Assembly: GCA_964570625.1 (NCBI GenBank)
Contig: CAZMYW010000022.1
Coordinates: 1-64,000, forward strand
Direction of reading: 5' to 3'
DNA: 64,000 bases
Source of the DNA: JBFLXB01 sp964570625
GTDB taxonomy: Bacteria > Nitrospirota > Nitrospiria > 2-01-FULL-66-17
The notes below the pieces were generated by a model that saw only the letters and a program-made list of their open reading frames with translations, was not told where the DNA came from and ran no database searches. This document shows positions 1 to 7,773 of the stretch, piece by piece (position 1 is the first letter of the stretch; each line of letters opens with the position of its first letter). The translations under genes were made by a program, and so were the position numbers.

Positions 1-70
1 CCTTCAGCCCCGCTTCCGCCTCCTTCAGGATCCCGATAATCTGCTCCTCAGTAAATCGCGCCGTTCGCAT
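1..70 (-). CDS. IS3-family transposase OrfA, N-terminal fragment
   Basis: Only the first 23 codons are inside the window, reading MRTARFTEEQIIGILKEAEA and continuing off the edge. The start RFTEEQIIGILKE is the classic N-terminus of IS3/IS911-type OrfA, a helix-turn-helix protein that binds the element ends and is usually joined to OrfB by -1 frameshifting. An AGAGGAG ribosome site lies about 9 bases before the ATG. Family assignment is secure from this motif, but whether the element is intact cannot be judged. Confidence 0.75.
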   Translation of the reverse strand, partial: MRTARFTEEQIIGILKEAEAGLK

Positions 71-126
71 GCCTGCTGCTCCTCTCGTGAGCGACCGCAG
101 GCCGAACTTTACACTGGACCGCTACA
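1..126 (-). mobile_element. End of an IS3-family insertion sequence (cut by window edge)
   Basis: The stretch holds the first codons of an IS3-type OrfA, read leftward off the window, followed by about 56 bases ending in a probable terminal repeat. Read on the minus strand, the outer end begins TGTAGCGGTCCAGTGTAA, with the 5'-TG expected of IS3-family ends. The boundary at 126 is inferred from that TG; the other end and any target duplication are outside the window. Confidence 0.6.
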
Positions 127-142
127 CGGGGGGAAGGTCACT

Positions 143-298
143 GTGGCATCAAAGAAATATATGAGAGGTGGCGAGAAAGGGCTTATTATAGACAGCCAAG
201 ACCCCATAACAGGGGTCCGAGGGTTTGTTGAAGAAAAGCGTTACGAGCTTGACTCAAAGATAGTGAGAGCTTTCGTCAAAGAGAGTGTCACGCCGTGA
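143..298 (+). CDS. Short ORF beside the IS end; possible truncated gene remnant
   Basis: A 51-codon frame starts with GTG after a purine-rich GGGGGGAAGG and ends at TGA 296-298; an internal ATG at 161 is the alternative start. It is more AT-rich than its surroundings and begins 16 bases from the IS end, so it may be the 3' remnant of a gene cut by the insertion. The tail ELDSKIVRAFVKE loosely resembles the end of HD-GYP phosphodiesterase domains, but the match is too short to assign a function. A strong terminator follows at 356. Confidence 0.3.
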   Translation: MASKKYMRGGEKGLIIDSQDPITGVRGFVEEKRYELDSKIVRAFVKESVTP

Positions 299-355
299 GA
301 CAAGGCGCCATCGAGAAATAGCACCAGCCAAACGATCAGCTTTGCGGGGAAAAGC

Positions 356-391
356 AGAGGGCGGCCGAAACGATCCCGGCCGCCCTCTTTG
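356..391 (+). terminator. Strong intrinsic terminator
   Basis: A perfect 12-bp GC-rich stem, AGAGGGCGGCCG (356-367) with CGGCCGCCCTCT (377-388), has a 9-base loop and is followed by TTTGT. It would end transcription from the short ORF at 143-298 or from the gene the IS disrupted. From 392 to 553 I see nothing convincing. Confidence 0.75.
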
Positions 392-553
392 TCATAGCCG
401 CTGGTCTCCCCGGGGTCAGGCTTGACTTGTTGACTTGGTACTGCCGTAAAGCCGCGCGCGACGTTGATCCCAGGGAATTGACTGGATGGACTCCAAGAGC
501 CACGCCTGCTCCGCTCTGAAGTGCCAAGCCTCGCAAGGATCTTTCATCAGAAT

Positions 554-898
554 TTACCTGCGCGCGCTTTTCGCCTGTCCGTTCGAGCGCTTGGGGCGGC
601 GAGAGGAGCGAGTTGCTAACCAACGCTTGAACGACAATTGGCTTTCTCCTGATGGCCGCCCAGCTAGCAACCCCTCCACACTAATGTCTTCGTCAATGTC
701 TTCCCAGTGAATACCGGTGCCCTTGCCGATCAGGCGCCAGCGTTTGCGCTCGGCCGATGACGCGTGTTGCAATCGGGGAAACCAGCCCAACGGGACCGAG
801 ATACTACGCCCGTCGCTCAGATCAACGGAGAGCGTATCGTCGGTGACCGTGACCTTTTGGGCTAAGGGGACGTCGATTTCAATGGCCGAAATACTCAT
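554..898 (-). CDS. DUF2442 domain protein
   Basis: A 114-residue protein. The core runs LSVDLSDGRSISVPLGWFPRL, then a WRLIG...GIHW segment and DEDISVEGLLAGRPS, the recognisable DUF2442 signature. The basic tail (RSSRRPKRSNGQAKSARR) is typical of a flexible C-terminus. DUF2442 genes usually follow a DUF4160 gene, and such pairs are often suspected toxin-antitoxin modules, though the function is unproven. Here the ATG lies inside the last codons of the DUF4160 reading frame (20-base overlap), so translation was probably coupled. The frame is intact although its partner is interrupted. Confidence 0.8.
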   Translation of the reverse strand: MSISAIEIDVPLAQKVTVTDDTLSVDLSDGRSISVPLGWFPRLQHASSAERKRWRLIGKGTGIHWEDIDEDISVEGLLAGRPSGESQLSFKRWLATRSSRRPKRSNGQAKSARR

Positions 899-1115
899 TC
901 CACGCCTCGATGAGTTTCGTCCGGTTGGTCCTCACGAGTCGCTCGATACGAGCGAGCTCAACCCGTGAAAATCCTCCGCTACTCTGTCAGCGTAGCGGAT
1001 CGAGCCAGAACTTTGCAATCTTATCGTCACGCTCGACATGAACATGTGCAGGTTCATCGCGGTCGCCGGCATAAAAAAAGAACCGGTAGGGCCCGGACCA
1101 TACAATGGTGGGCAT
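879..1115 (-). pseudogene. DUF4160 domain gene interrupted by an in-frame TGA
   Basis: From the ATG at 1115 the frame reads MPTIVWSGPYRFFFYAGD, then EPAHVHVERDD and KIAKFWLDPLR, the standard DUF4160 pattern. A TGA follows at codon 43, after which the same frame continues QSSGGFSRVELARIERLV to EAWNEYF and a normal stop at 879-881. Both halves are well conserved, so one nonsense change is the simplest reading. DUF4160 is the usual partner of DUF2442. It could be a recent pseudogene, a truncated but functional 42-residue product, or a sequencing error; selenocysteine is unlikely because nothing in the family calls for it. Confidence 0.75.
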
Positions 1116-1125
1116 CTACCGGTTC
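1073..1125 (-). terminator. Terminator/attenuator spanning the DUF4160 start codon
   Basis: On the minus strand GAACCGGTAG (1125-1116) lies directly before the ATG, and its exact complement CTACCGGTTC (1089-1080) lies inside the coding region and runs straight into seven T residues. A small inner hairpin (ACCAT/ATGGT) sits in the loop. The structure can terminate transcripts leaving aconitase and would also hide the DUF4160 start codon. The descending arm and T-run are the codons for the conserved YRFFFY motif. Confidence 0.65.
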
Positions 1126-1152
1126 CGTGTGGAGCCGAAGTCTGCAAGATGC

Positions 1153-3399
1153 CTAGTTCAGCGCGTTCAGTGCCGATCCTGCTTTGAACCACCCGATCTG
1201 CTGCGCGGTCATGCTGTGATTGGCCGGGATCTTCGCGTCCTGGCCATTGGCCTTGTGGATGGTCACGTCCACCGGCTTGCCGGGCGCGAGGGCCGAGAGG
1301 CCGGTGATGCTCACGCGGTCCTTTTCCTCGAACTTATCGTAGTCCGCGGGATTGGCGAACGTCAGGGGCAGGATGCCCTGTTTTTTGAGGTTCGTTTCGT
1401 GGATGCGGGCAAAGCTCTTGGTGATCACGACGTTGACGCCCAAGAAGCGAGGGGACATGGCGGCGTGTTCGCGGCTGGAGCCCTCGCCGTAGTTTTCGTC
1501 GCCGATCACGATGGAGCCGATGCCTTGGGATTTGTAGTGGCGCGCCACTTTGGTGGGCGTGAGGCCGGCCTCGCCGGTCAGCACGTTGCTCACTTTGCCG
1601 CCTTCATTGGTAAACGCGTTGGTGGCGCCCAGAAACATGTTGTCACTGATCTTGTCCAAATGGCCGCGGAATTTGAGCCAGGGACCGGCCGGGGAGATGT
1701 GGTCGGTGGTGCACTTGCCTTTGGCCTTCAGGAGGATGGGGAGCTTGGCGAAGTCTTTGCCGTCCCATTTCGGGAAGGGTTCGAGCAGGGCCAGGCGTTC
1801 GCTGCCTGGGGCGACTTCGATGGTCACGGCTTCGCCGTTTTCGGCCGGGGCGATGAAGCCTTCTTCGCCTTTGGCAAACCCCTTGGCGGGCAACTCCTCG
1901 CCGACCGGGGGCTCGAATTTGATCTTGGTGCCGTCCTTGGTGGTCAGGGTGCCGGTCACGGGGTTGAAGTCTAATGTTCCGGCGAACGCCATGGCGGTCA
2001 CGACTTCGGGGCTGGACAGGAACGAGAGGGTTTCGGAGTTGCCGTCGTTGCGCGCGGGGAAGTTACGGTTGAACGAGCTGATGATGGAATTCTTGTCGCC
2101 TTGCTTGACGTCCTCGCGCTTCCACTGGCCGATGCACGGGCCGCAGGCGTTCGCGAGCACTGTGCCGCCCATGTCCTCGAATGTTTTCATGAACCCGTCG
2201 CGCTGCATGGTGTGGTAGATCCGTTCCGAGCCGGGCGTGACCAGGAACTGCGCTTTGGCCTTCAACCCGGCCTTCAATCCCTGTCGGGCGATGTGCGCGG
2301 CGCGGCTGATGTCTTCGTACGAGGAGTTGGTGCAGCTGCCGATCAGGGCGGCGGTGAGCTGCAGGGGGTAGTTCTTTTCTTTGGCTTCGGACGGGAGCCT
2401 GGAGACCGGACGCGCGAGGTCGGGCGTGTGCGGGCCCACCACGTGCGGCTCCAGTTCGGACAGATTGATCTCCACGATCTGGTCGTAATACTTTTCTGGC
2501 GATTGCATGACTTCGGGATCAGCCACCAGCAATTCGCGGTTGGCCTGGGCCAGCTGGGCCTGATCGGCGCGCTCGGTGATGTTCAGGTACGCGACCATCT
2601 TCTCGTCGAAGGGGAAGATCGAAGTGGTGGCGCCCAGCTCCGCGCCCATGTTGGTGATGGTGCCCTTGCCCGTGGCGCTGATCGTGGCCGCTCCGGGGCC
2701 GAAGTATTCGATGATCTTGTTGGTGCCGCCTTTGACCGTGAGCAGGCCGCAGAGATACAGGATCACGTCCTTGGCTGAGGCCCAGCCCTGCAGTTGTCCG
2801 GTGAGCTTCACGCCGATCAGTTTGGGATGCAGCACTTCCCACGGCAGGCCGGCCATGACCTCGCCCGCGTCCGCGCCGCCCACGCCGATGGCCAGCATGC
2901 CGAGCCCACCGCCGTTGGGGGTGTGCGAGTCGGTGCCGATGATCAAGCCACCGGGGAACCCGTAGTTTTCCAGCACCACCTGGTGGATGATGCCCGCGCC
3001 CGGTTTCCAGAACCCGATGCCGTATTTGGCCGCGGCCGAGCGCAGGAAGTTGTAGACCTCTTTATTTTCTTCGATAGCGCGGTCGATGTCGGTCTTGGCG
3101 CCGGACTGCGCGCGGATCAAATGATCGCAATGGACGGTGCTAGGCACGGCCACGCGATTTTTGCCGGCTTGCATAAATTGGAGGAGGGCCATTTGCGCGG
3201 TGGCGTCCTGCATGGCCACACGGTCGGGCCGCAGCAGCAACTGCGCCTTGCCGCGATCCCACACCTGAGTCTCGAAATCATCCGCGTGCGAGACCAGAAT
3301 TTTCTCGGTCAAGGTCAGCGGCCGGCCGAATTTCTTGCGGGCTTTGGGGGAGACCTCGGCGATCTTTTTATACACGGTCTGGATGGCTTGCAGTGACAT
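1153..3399 (-). CDS. acnA: Aconitate hydratase, mitochondrial-type
   Basis: Aconitase interconverts citrate and isocitrate in the oxidative or reductive TCA cycle in the cytoplasm, using a [4Fe-4S] cluster. The 748-residue protein has the full four-domain layout of the mitochondrial ACO2-like family (about 750-780 residues) rather than the longer AcnA or AcnB types. Cluster ligands are seen in GSCTNSS and in ACGPCIGQW, and the C-terminal swivel domain carries the substrate-loop motif GEGSSREHAAM. The ATG has a strong AGGAGGAAGG ribosome site. The gene stands alone behind its own sigma70 promoter. The symbol is used loosely; the family is close to that of Nitrospira-type aconitases as I recall them. 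Confidence 0.95.
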   Translation of the reverse strand: MSLQAIQTVYKKIAEVSPKARKKFGRPLTLTEKILVSHADDFETQVWDRGKAQLLLRPDRVAMQDATAQMALLQFMQAGKNRVAVPSTVHCDHLIRAQSGAKTDIDRAIEENKEVYNFLRSAAAKYGIGFWKPGAGIIHQVVLENYGFPGGLIIGTDSHTPNGGGLGMLAIGVGGADAGEVMAGLPWEVLHPKLIGVKLTGQLQGWASAKDVILYLCGLLTVKGGTNKIIEYFGPGAATISATGKGTITNMGAELGATTSIFPFDEKMVAYLNITERADQAQLAQANRELLVADPEVMQSPEKYYDQIVEINLSELEPHVVGPHTPDLARPVSRLPSEAKEKNYPLQLTAALIGSCTNSSYEDISRAAHIARQGLKAGLKAKAQFLVTPGSERIYHTMQRDGFMKTFEDMGGTVLANACGPCIGQWKREDVKQGDKNSIISSFNRNFPARNDGNSETLSFLSSPEVVTAMAFAGTLDFNPVTGTLTTKDGTKIKFEPPVGEELPAKGFAKGEEGFIAPAENGEAVTIEVAPGSERLALLEPFPKWDGKDFAKLPILLKAKGKCTTDHISPAGPWLKFRGHLDKISDNMFLGATNAFTNEGGKVSNVLTGEAGLTPTKVARHYKSQGIGSIVIGDENYGEGSSREHAAMSPRFLGVNVVITKSFARIHETNLKKQGILPLTFANPADYDKFEEKDRVSITGLSALAPGKPVDVTIHKANGQDAKIPANHSMTAQQIGWFKAGSALNALN

Positions 3400-3471
3400 A
3401 ACCTTCCTCCTTATGAGTCAGTGCTGAGAGTGATCGGACGTGAAGGGGACAACCCGCCCCTGGAGCGGCTT

Positions 3472-3501
3472 ATTCTAAGGAAGGTTTTGTAGTGGTGTCA
3501 A
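3472..3501 (-). promoter_or_regulatory. Sigma70 promoter of the aconitase gene
   Basis: On the minus strand TTGACA (3501-3496) and TAGAAT (3477-3472) are separated by 18 bases, giving a leader of about 65 bases before the aconitase ATG. Both boxes match the consensus well. Confidence 0.7.
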
Positions 3502-3550
3502 TGGACCAGAGGGCGTAGGCCTTGCGACCCACATCCAGAAGTGAAGATGT

Positions 3551-3592
3551 CGGAAGTCCCCGAAGGGGACATCGGGAGCTTTTTGAGCAGCC
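3551..3592 (+). repeat. Right-end fragment of dispersed repeat family B
   Basis: About 42 bases contain GGAAGTCCCCGAAGGGG and the terminal GGGAGCTTTTTGAGCAGCC. The same two blocks end the full copy at 46205-46380, and the terminal part recurs inverted at 19347. The left part of the element is missing, so this is a solo end. Confidence 0.7.
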
Positions 3593-3635
3593 TCGTTGCT
3601 ATCGTCGCGTCGCGCGCACGCGGCTTTGCCATTCC

Positions 3636-3644
3636 TGATATACT
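3636..3644 (+). promoter_or_regulatory. Extended -10 promoter of nfeD-qmcA
   Basis: TGATATACT is an extended -10 element (TG-A-TATACT). There is no clear -35 box. Transcription would start near 3651, leaving about 30 bases before the nfeD ATG. Confidence 0.5.
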
Positions 3645-3680
3645 CGCCGTGCGTTTTTACCGTCCAGGAGTGCGCTGCCC

Positions 3681-4115
3681 ATGATCTCGCCCGAAATTAT
3701 TTGGCTCAGCGTCGGCATCCTGTTGCTGCTCGTCGAGGTCACCACCGGCGGCTTCTGGATAGGCTTCTTTGGGCTCGGCGCGATCGTCGCTGGCCTGCTG
3801 GTCTGGTTCGGCGTCGTCGAGACCCTCAACGCTCAGCTCGCGGTATTCGTGCTGGCTTCCGTTTTGCCGCTCATCTTGTTCCGTCGGTCGCTGGTGCGGT
3901 GGCTCAATCGCGGCAAGCCGATCGTGCCGATCGGCGACGCCGCGGGCCAGACCGCGGTGGTGGTCTCTGAAGTCGGACCGACGACGCTGGGGCGGGTGGA
4001 GTTCCAAGGTAGCACGTGGGACGCGGAGGCCGCGTCCGGCGAGCGCTTGCCTGCGAACACACGTGTCCGTATTGTCAGGCAGGACGGAACGCGACTCTTC
4101 GTGCGATCCGCGTGA
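3681..4115 (+). CDS. Short NfeD-family membrane protein
   Basis: A 144-residue protein with two or three membrane spans in residues 5-65 (GILLLLVEVTTGGFW, then LLVWFGVV and FVLASVLPLILF), followed by a soluble beta-rich region (residues 80-144) of the NfeD OB-fold type. This is the short NfeD class without the N-terminal ClpP-like protease domain. Such proteins work with a neighbouring SPFH/band-7 protein in membrane microdomains, and one follows 20 bases downstream. AGGAG precedes the ATG. The precise role is not known from sequence. Confidence 0.85.
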   Translation: MISPEIIWLSVGILLLLVEVTTGGFWIGFFGLGAIVAGLLVWFGVVETLNAQLAVFVLASVLPLILFRRSLVRWLNRGKPIVPIGDAAGQTAVVVSEVGPTTLGRVEFQGSTWDAEAASGERLPANTRVRIVRQDGTRLFVRSA

Positions 4116-4135
4116 TGGCCTACTGAGGAGTGACT

Positions 4136-5074
4136 ATGGACTTTATCAGCCCAGCATGGATCGTTCTGATCGTTCTGGCGGTCATCGTCTACGCGTTGGC
4201 CGTCCGCATCGTGCCGCAGCAGAGCGCCCACATCGTCGAACGGTTGGGACGGTATCACGGGACGCTCACTGCGGGGCTCAATTTCATCATCCCGTTCGTC
4301 GACCGCGTGACCTATCGGCACACGCTCAAGGAACAGGCGATCGACATCCCGGAGCAGATCTGCATCACCAAGGACAACGTGCAGGTCGGGGTGGACGGCG
4401 TGTTGTTCCTGCGCGTGGTGGACGCGCAAAAGGCGTCGTATGGGATCGGCAGCTACTTGTTCGCGATTTCGCAACTGGCCCAGACCACGCTGCGGAGCGA
4501 GGTCGGGAAAATTACGCTGGATCGCACGTTCGAGGAACGCAGCAACATCAATTTGCTGGTGGTGAGTGAGTTGGACAAGGCCACTGAACCGTGGGGCGTC
4601 AAAGTCCTGCGCTACGAGATCAAGAACATCACTCCGCCCAAGGACGTGCTGGGCGCGATGGAAAAACAAATGCGCGCCGAGCGCGAAACGCGCGCCGTGA
4701 TTCTCACCTCCGAGGGCGACCGCGACGCCAAGATCAACCGCGCCGAAGGCGAGAAGCAGGAAGTGATCAAGCAGTCCGAGGCGTCCAAACAGCAGCAGAT
4801 CAACGTGGCGCAGGGCCAGGCCGAGGCCATCCGCGAAGTGGCCACCGCGACCGCGCAAGCGATCCGTCAGGTCGCGGCTTCGATCGCTGAGCGGGGCGGG
4901 ATGGAGGCGATCAACCTGCGCGTGGCCGAGCAGTGGATCACCCAGTTCGGCCACGTGGCCAAAGAGACCAACACGCTGATCCTGCCCACCAACCTGGGGG
5001 ACATGGCCTCGTTGATCGCCACTGCGATGACCACGCTCAAGGCCGCTGGCCCGCCCCAAGCGCCTGCGCGTTGA
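4136..5074 (+). CDS. SPFH/band 7 membrane protein (QmcA-like)
   Basis: A 312-residue stomatin/prohibitin-family protein. One membrane anchor (residues 6-25) is followed by the band-7 domain (VPQQSAHIVERLGRYHGTL, then GLNFIIPFVDRV and QAIDIPEQ), and by a long charged helical region rich in E, K and Q that probably forms a coiled coil. The order matches E. coli QmcA, which pairs with the NfeD-like YbbK. The ATG at 4136 has GAGGAG five bases upstream; the in-frame GTG at 4130 overlaps that site and is less likely. It forms a two-gene operon with nfeD and is likely a scaffold of membrane microdomains. Confidence 0.9.
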   Translation: MDFISPAWIVLIVLAVIVYALAVRIVPQQSAHIVERLGRYHGTLTAGLNFIIPFVDRVTYRHTLKEQAIDIPEQICITKDNVQVGVDGVLFLRVVDAQKASYGIGSYLFAISQLAQTTLRSEVGKITLDRTFEERSNINLLVVSELDKATEPWGVKVLRYEIKNITPPKDVLGAMEKQMRAERETRAVILTSEGDRDAKINRAEGEKQEVIKQSEASKQQQINVAQGQAEAIREVATATAQAIRQVAASIAERGGMEAINLRVAEQWITQFGHVAKETNTLILPTNLGDMASLIATAMTTLKAAGPPQAPAR

Positions 5075-5099
5075 TCCAACCGTAACGACGCGGTAGACT
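5071..5099 (+). promoter_or_regulatory. Sigma70 promoter of the fpg-like gene, probably giving a leaderless mRNA
   Basis: TTGATC (5071-5076) and TAGACT (5094-5099) are 17 bases apart. The GTG start of the glycosylase lies only five bases after the -10 box, so transcription should begin at or next to the start codon. The -35 box overlaps the stop codon of the SPFH gene. Confidence 0.6.
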
Positions 5100-5104
5100 C
5101 GGGC

Positions 5105-5959
5105 GTGCCCGAGATCCCTGATTTAGATGCTATCGTGCCCTACCTGCGACGCCAGGTCGTGGGCGCGACGATCACGAAGGTCGCGCTGCCCATCCCGTGG
5201 ATGCTGCGATCTTCCACGCCGGAGCCTGCGGAACAAATGCTGGCCGGCGAGACGATCCGAGCCATTGACCGCCGCGGCAAACACATCCTGTTTACGCTAC
5301 AACGTGCCAGCCTGGTGGTGAACTCCATGCTGGTGGGCCGCTTCTACCATCAGGACCTGGAGACCAAGCCACCGCGGCAGACCGTCATGGACCTCGTACT
5401 TTCCACCGGCAAGGCGCTGCGGTATGCGGACGAACGGCAGATGGGGCGGTTGTACCTGGTGCCGGATCGCGACTACGCCAGGATTCCTGGATTTTTGGAA
5501 CAGGGCCCGGAACCGCTGGCGCGGGACTTCACGTTCGAACGGTTTCTGGATCGACTCAAGGGCCGGTACGGCGAGATCAAAGGCCTGCTGACCAATGCCA
5601 AAATCATCGCGGGCATCGGCAACGCGTACGTGGACGAAATCCTGTTTGAGGCTAGGGTGTATCCGTTTCGCAAAAAGAAGGACCTCTCACCCGAGGAATT
5701 GCGCCGCGTCTACGACTCCATCCGCACCGTGTTGCCTCGCGCGAGCCGGATCGTAGCCGAGCGGATGGGTGACCAACTTCACCTCAAGATTCGGGACTTT
5801 CTGGCAGTCCACGGCAAGGGCGACCAACCGTGCCCGCGCTGCGGCCAGCGTATTGCGACGATAGGCGGCCGTGAGCGGGCCACGAATTTCTGCCGTCAGT
5901 GCCAACCGGGGATGCTGCTCGACCCCAAACGACAAATGCCGTTAGGGTTGAAGGACTAG
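5105..5959 (+). CDS. Fpg/Nei-family DNA glycosylase
   Basis: A base-excision repair enzyme that removes oxidised bases and cuts the abasic site. The N-terminal MPEIPDL supplies the catalytic proline and glutamate, which is why the GTG at 5105 is taken as the start. The DNA-binding asparagine is in GIGNAYVDEIL, and a C-terminal four-cysteine zinc finger (CPRCG, then FCRQCQ, residues about 242-268) is complete. Length (284) fits the family (about 270). The second conserved acidic residue is Asp (PDL) rather than Glu, and the sequence is divergent, so substrate choice (8-oxoG versus oxidised pyrimidines) cannot be told. It is transcribed alone. Confidence 0.88.
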   Translation: MPEIPDLDAIVPYLRRQVVGATITKVALPIPWMLRSSTPEPAEQMLAGETIRAIDRRGKHILFTLQRASLVVNSMLVGRFYHQDLETKPPRQTVMDLVLSTGKALRYADERQMGRLYLVPDRDYARIPGFLEQGPEPLARDFTFERFLDRLKGRYGEIKGLLTNAKIIAGIGNAYVDEILFEARVYPFRKKKDLSPEELRRVYDSIRTVLPRASRIVAERMGDQLHLKIRDFLAVHGKGDQPCPRCGQRIATIGGRERATNFCRQCQPGMLLDPKRQMPLGLKD

Positions 5960-5987
5960 GCGTACGACGGACAGGTTGTCATGAAAG

Positions 5988-6011
5988 CCTTGTCCCGAAG
6001 TCCGGACAAGG
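5988..6011 (+). terminator. Hairpin after the fpg-like gene
   Basis: CCTTGTCC and GGACAAGG form a perfect 8-bp stem with an 8-base loop, 28 bases after the stop codon. There is no T-run, so it may be a weak or Rho-assisted terminator. Confidence 0.4.
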
Positions 6012-6012
6012 C

Positions 6013-6180
6013 AGCCCGTTCAGGAGCGGGCCAGATGCCCCCTTCGGGGACTTCCGCCATGTCGATTCTTGAAGGTGGGTCGCTAGGCGCGGCGAGAACC
6101 GGAGCGGAGCGTACTGGGTCGTACGTGAGCACCGGAAGCGCGGCCGCAACACCGCAGATGGCCCCTCATCAACGGGCTCT
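6013..6180 (-). repeat. Dispersed repeat family A, long form (minus orientation)
   Basis: Read on the minus strand the element begins GAGCCCGTTGATGAGGGGCC two bases after the stop codon of the last SUMF1 gene and ends GCTCCTGAACGGGCT. It has the family core CTTCCGGTGCTCACGTACG and CAGTACGCT, plus an inserted block of about 50 bases carrying GGAAGTCCCCGAAGGGG. Only the copy at 39520 has the same long form. Confidence 0.85.
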
Positions 6181-6181
6181 C

Positions 6182-7009
6182 TTAGCGGGCGTTTTTGGCG
6201 CAGCGAAAGCCGACATCATAGCCGGTATGCCAATCCTTATCGCGATCATTGATCGCAAACAACTCCGGCGCATGCCGGTTGGCTGAGCGGGCAAACGGCA
6301 CGGCCGGCGCGCCCCACGACCCGCCCCGCATCACGCGGTACTTCTCGCCGAACGACGCCCGCTGTAACGTGCTGCCGGGGTAAGGCTTGTACCAGGAACT
6401 GGTCCACTCCCACACATTGCCGATCATATCCTCCACGCCGTACACGCTCGCGCCCTGCGGGTAACTGCCCACGGGCCGGCTCCAGGCCAGGCCGGTTTCC
6501 ATGGTGTTGGCCTTGTCGCTCGCGAACGTCGGGCCCCAGGGATACGCCGCACCGTCGGGTCCACGCGCGGATTTTTCCCATTCCGCCTCGGTGGGCAATC
6601 GCTTCCCCGCCCAGCGGCAGTAGGCCTCGGCGTCGTAGAAGTCCGTGTCCGAGACCGGGTGATTCGGTTCGCGATTCAACGCATCGCGCTCGCGCCACGG
6701 CGCGGGCTGATACGCTGATCCCACGGCGTTGACGTACGTGGCGTACTCTGCGTTGGTGACTTCGTACCTGTCGATGTAGAACGCATTCAGGTCCACCAGA
6801 TGCCGCGGAGTCTCGTCCACCCCGATTTCAATGCCCAATGCCCCGTCCGTCGGATCACTCCCCATCCAGAAGGGCCCGGAGGGGATGAGGACCATGCCGA
6901 GGGGACGATCGGACGCGGTCTGAGATTTCAGAGCTGAGCACGCTGCGAGAATGGGAAATGCCAATACCGCCAGGCATAGCCAGCGTGTCATGAGCGTTCC
7001 TCTTTTCAT
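6182..7009 (-). CDS. SUMF1-domain lipoprotein A (formylglycine-generating-enzyme fold)
   Basis: Last gene of the cytochrome cluster, 275 residues. The ATG at 7009 overlaps the upstream TGA as ATGA; a second ATG at 6991 with AGAGG upstream is the alternative. The signal peptide ends in the lipobox LAAC, so it is a lipoprotein. The SUMF1 domain is complete: GMVLIPSGPFWMGS, RYEVTNAEYATYV, AYCRWAGKRLPTEAEWE, GNVWEWTSSWY, VMRGGSWG and GFRCAK. The cysteine pair that human and Streptomyces FGE use just after the RGGS motif is absent, so sulfatase activation is unlikely; a NirV-like structural or maturation role is possible. A family A repeat follows two bases after the stop. Confidence 0.85.
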   Translation of the reverse strand: MKRGTLMTRWLCLAVLAFPILAACSALKSQTASDRPLGMVLIPSGPFWMGSDPTDGALGIEIGVDETPRHLVDLNAFYIDRYEVTNAEYATYVNAVGSAYQPAPWRERDALNREPNHPVSDTDFYDAEAYCRWAGKRLPTEAEWEKSARGPDGAAYPWGPTFASDKANTMETGLAWSRPVGSYPQGASVYGVEDMIGNVWEWTSSWYKPYPGSTLQRASFGEKYRVMRGGSWGAPAVPFARSANRHAPELFAINDRDKDWHTGYDVGFRCAKNAR

Positions 7010-7773
7010 TGGATATCCCTCGCACAACGGAAGCCAAAATGCGGGTGGTCCCAGAACGGGGCGATGGCGTGGCGGTTCGCAGCGCGGCTGAATGGCAAAG
7101 GCGGGGTGGTCCACGCGCCGCCTTTGAGCACGCGGTACTTCTGCCCGAAGTCCGGTCGCGCCAGGGTGCTGCCGGGGTATCGCTCGTACCATGACGTGGT
7201 CCACTCCATCACATTGCCCGCCATGTCGTACACGCCGTAGGGGCTTACGTCGTCCGGATGGCTGCCCACGGGCGCAGTGTCGCCTCCAGCCGTGTCCTGC
7301 AGCATCGCGGCGCCGCGCCGGTACTCGTTGCCCCACGGCCAGATGCGGCCATCGTCTCCGCGCGCGGCCTTCTCCCACTCCGCTTCGGTGGGTAATCGTT
7401 TGTCCGCGCAGCGGCAATACGCGTCCGCGTCGTCCCACGACACGTCGATGACCGGATGGTCATCGCGTCGCGCCTGCCCGTTGCTCCACACGCGGGGCTC
7501 GCGGTGTCCGGTCGCGACGACGAAGGCGGCGTAGTCCTCCTGCGTCACCTCATATCGGTCGATCCAGAACGCCGGCACCTTCACAGAATGTTGCGGCGTC
7601 TCATCCACGCCTTGCTCGTACCACGCCAACCGGGGATTCGGCGCGCTCCCCATGGTGAATGCTCCGGCGGGGATCGAGACCATTCCCGCTGGAGCGTCCG
7701 CGGGTATGGTACTGACACCTGCACACGCGCTCACGTTTGCCAACGCCATCCAAGCGACCAGGTGTCCAATCAC
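7006..7773 (-). CDS. SUMF1-domain secreted protein B
   Basis: A 255-residue protein starting at a GTG that overlaps the upstream stop as GTGA. The N-terminus VIGHLVAWMALANVSACAG looks like a short signal with a lipoprotein-like cysteine. The SUMF1 fold is seen in GMVSIPAGAFTMGS, RYEVTQEDYAAFV, AYCRCADKRLPTEAEWE, WPWGNEY, GNVMEWTTSWY, VLKGGAW and GFRCARD. As in its neighbours, the FGE active-site cysteines after the GGAW motif are missing. It is a tandem paralogue of the flanking genes and is probably translated by reinitiation. Its task in a cytochrome operon is unknown. Confidence 0.85.
   Translation of the reverse strand: MIGHLVAWMALANVSACAGVSTIPADAPAGMVSIPAGAFTMGSAPNPRLAWYEQGVDETPQHSVKVPAFWIDRYEVTQEDYAAFVVATGHREPRVWSNGQARRDDHPVIDVSWDDADAYCRCADKRLPTEAEWEKAARGDDGRIWPWGNEYRRGAAMLQDTAGGDTAPVGSHPDDVSPYGVYDMAGNVMEWTTSWYERYPGSTLARPDFGQKYRVLKGGAWTTPPLPFSRAANRHAIAPFWDHPHFGFRCARDIQ

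Noticed and set aside
984..990. Selenocysteine reading of the TGA in the DUF4160 gene
   Set aside because: The family has no cysteine or selenocysteine at this place and no SECIS-like hairpin follows. A nonsense change is simpler.
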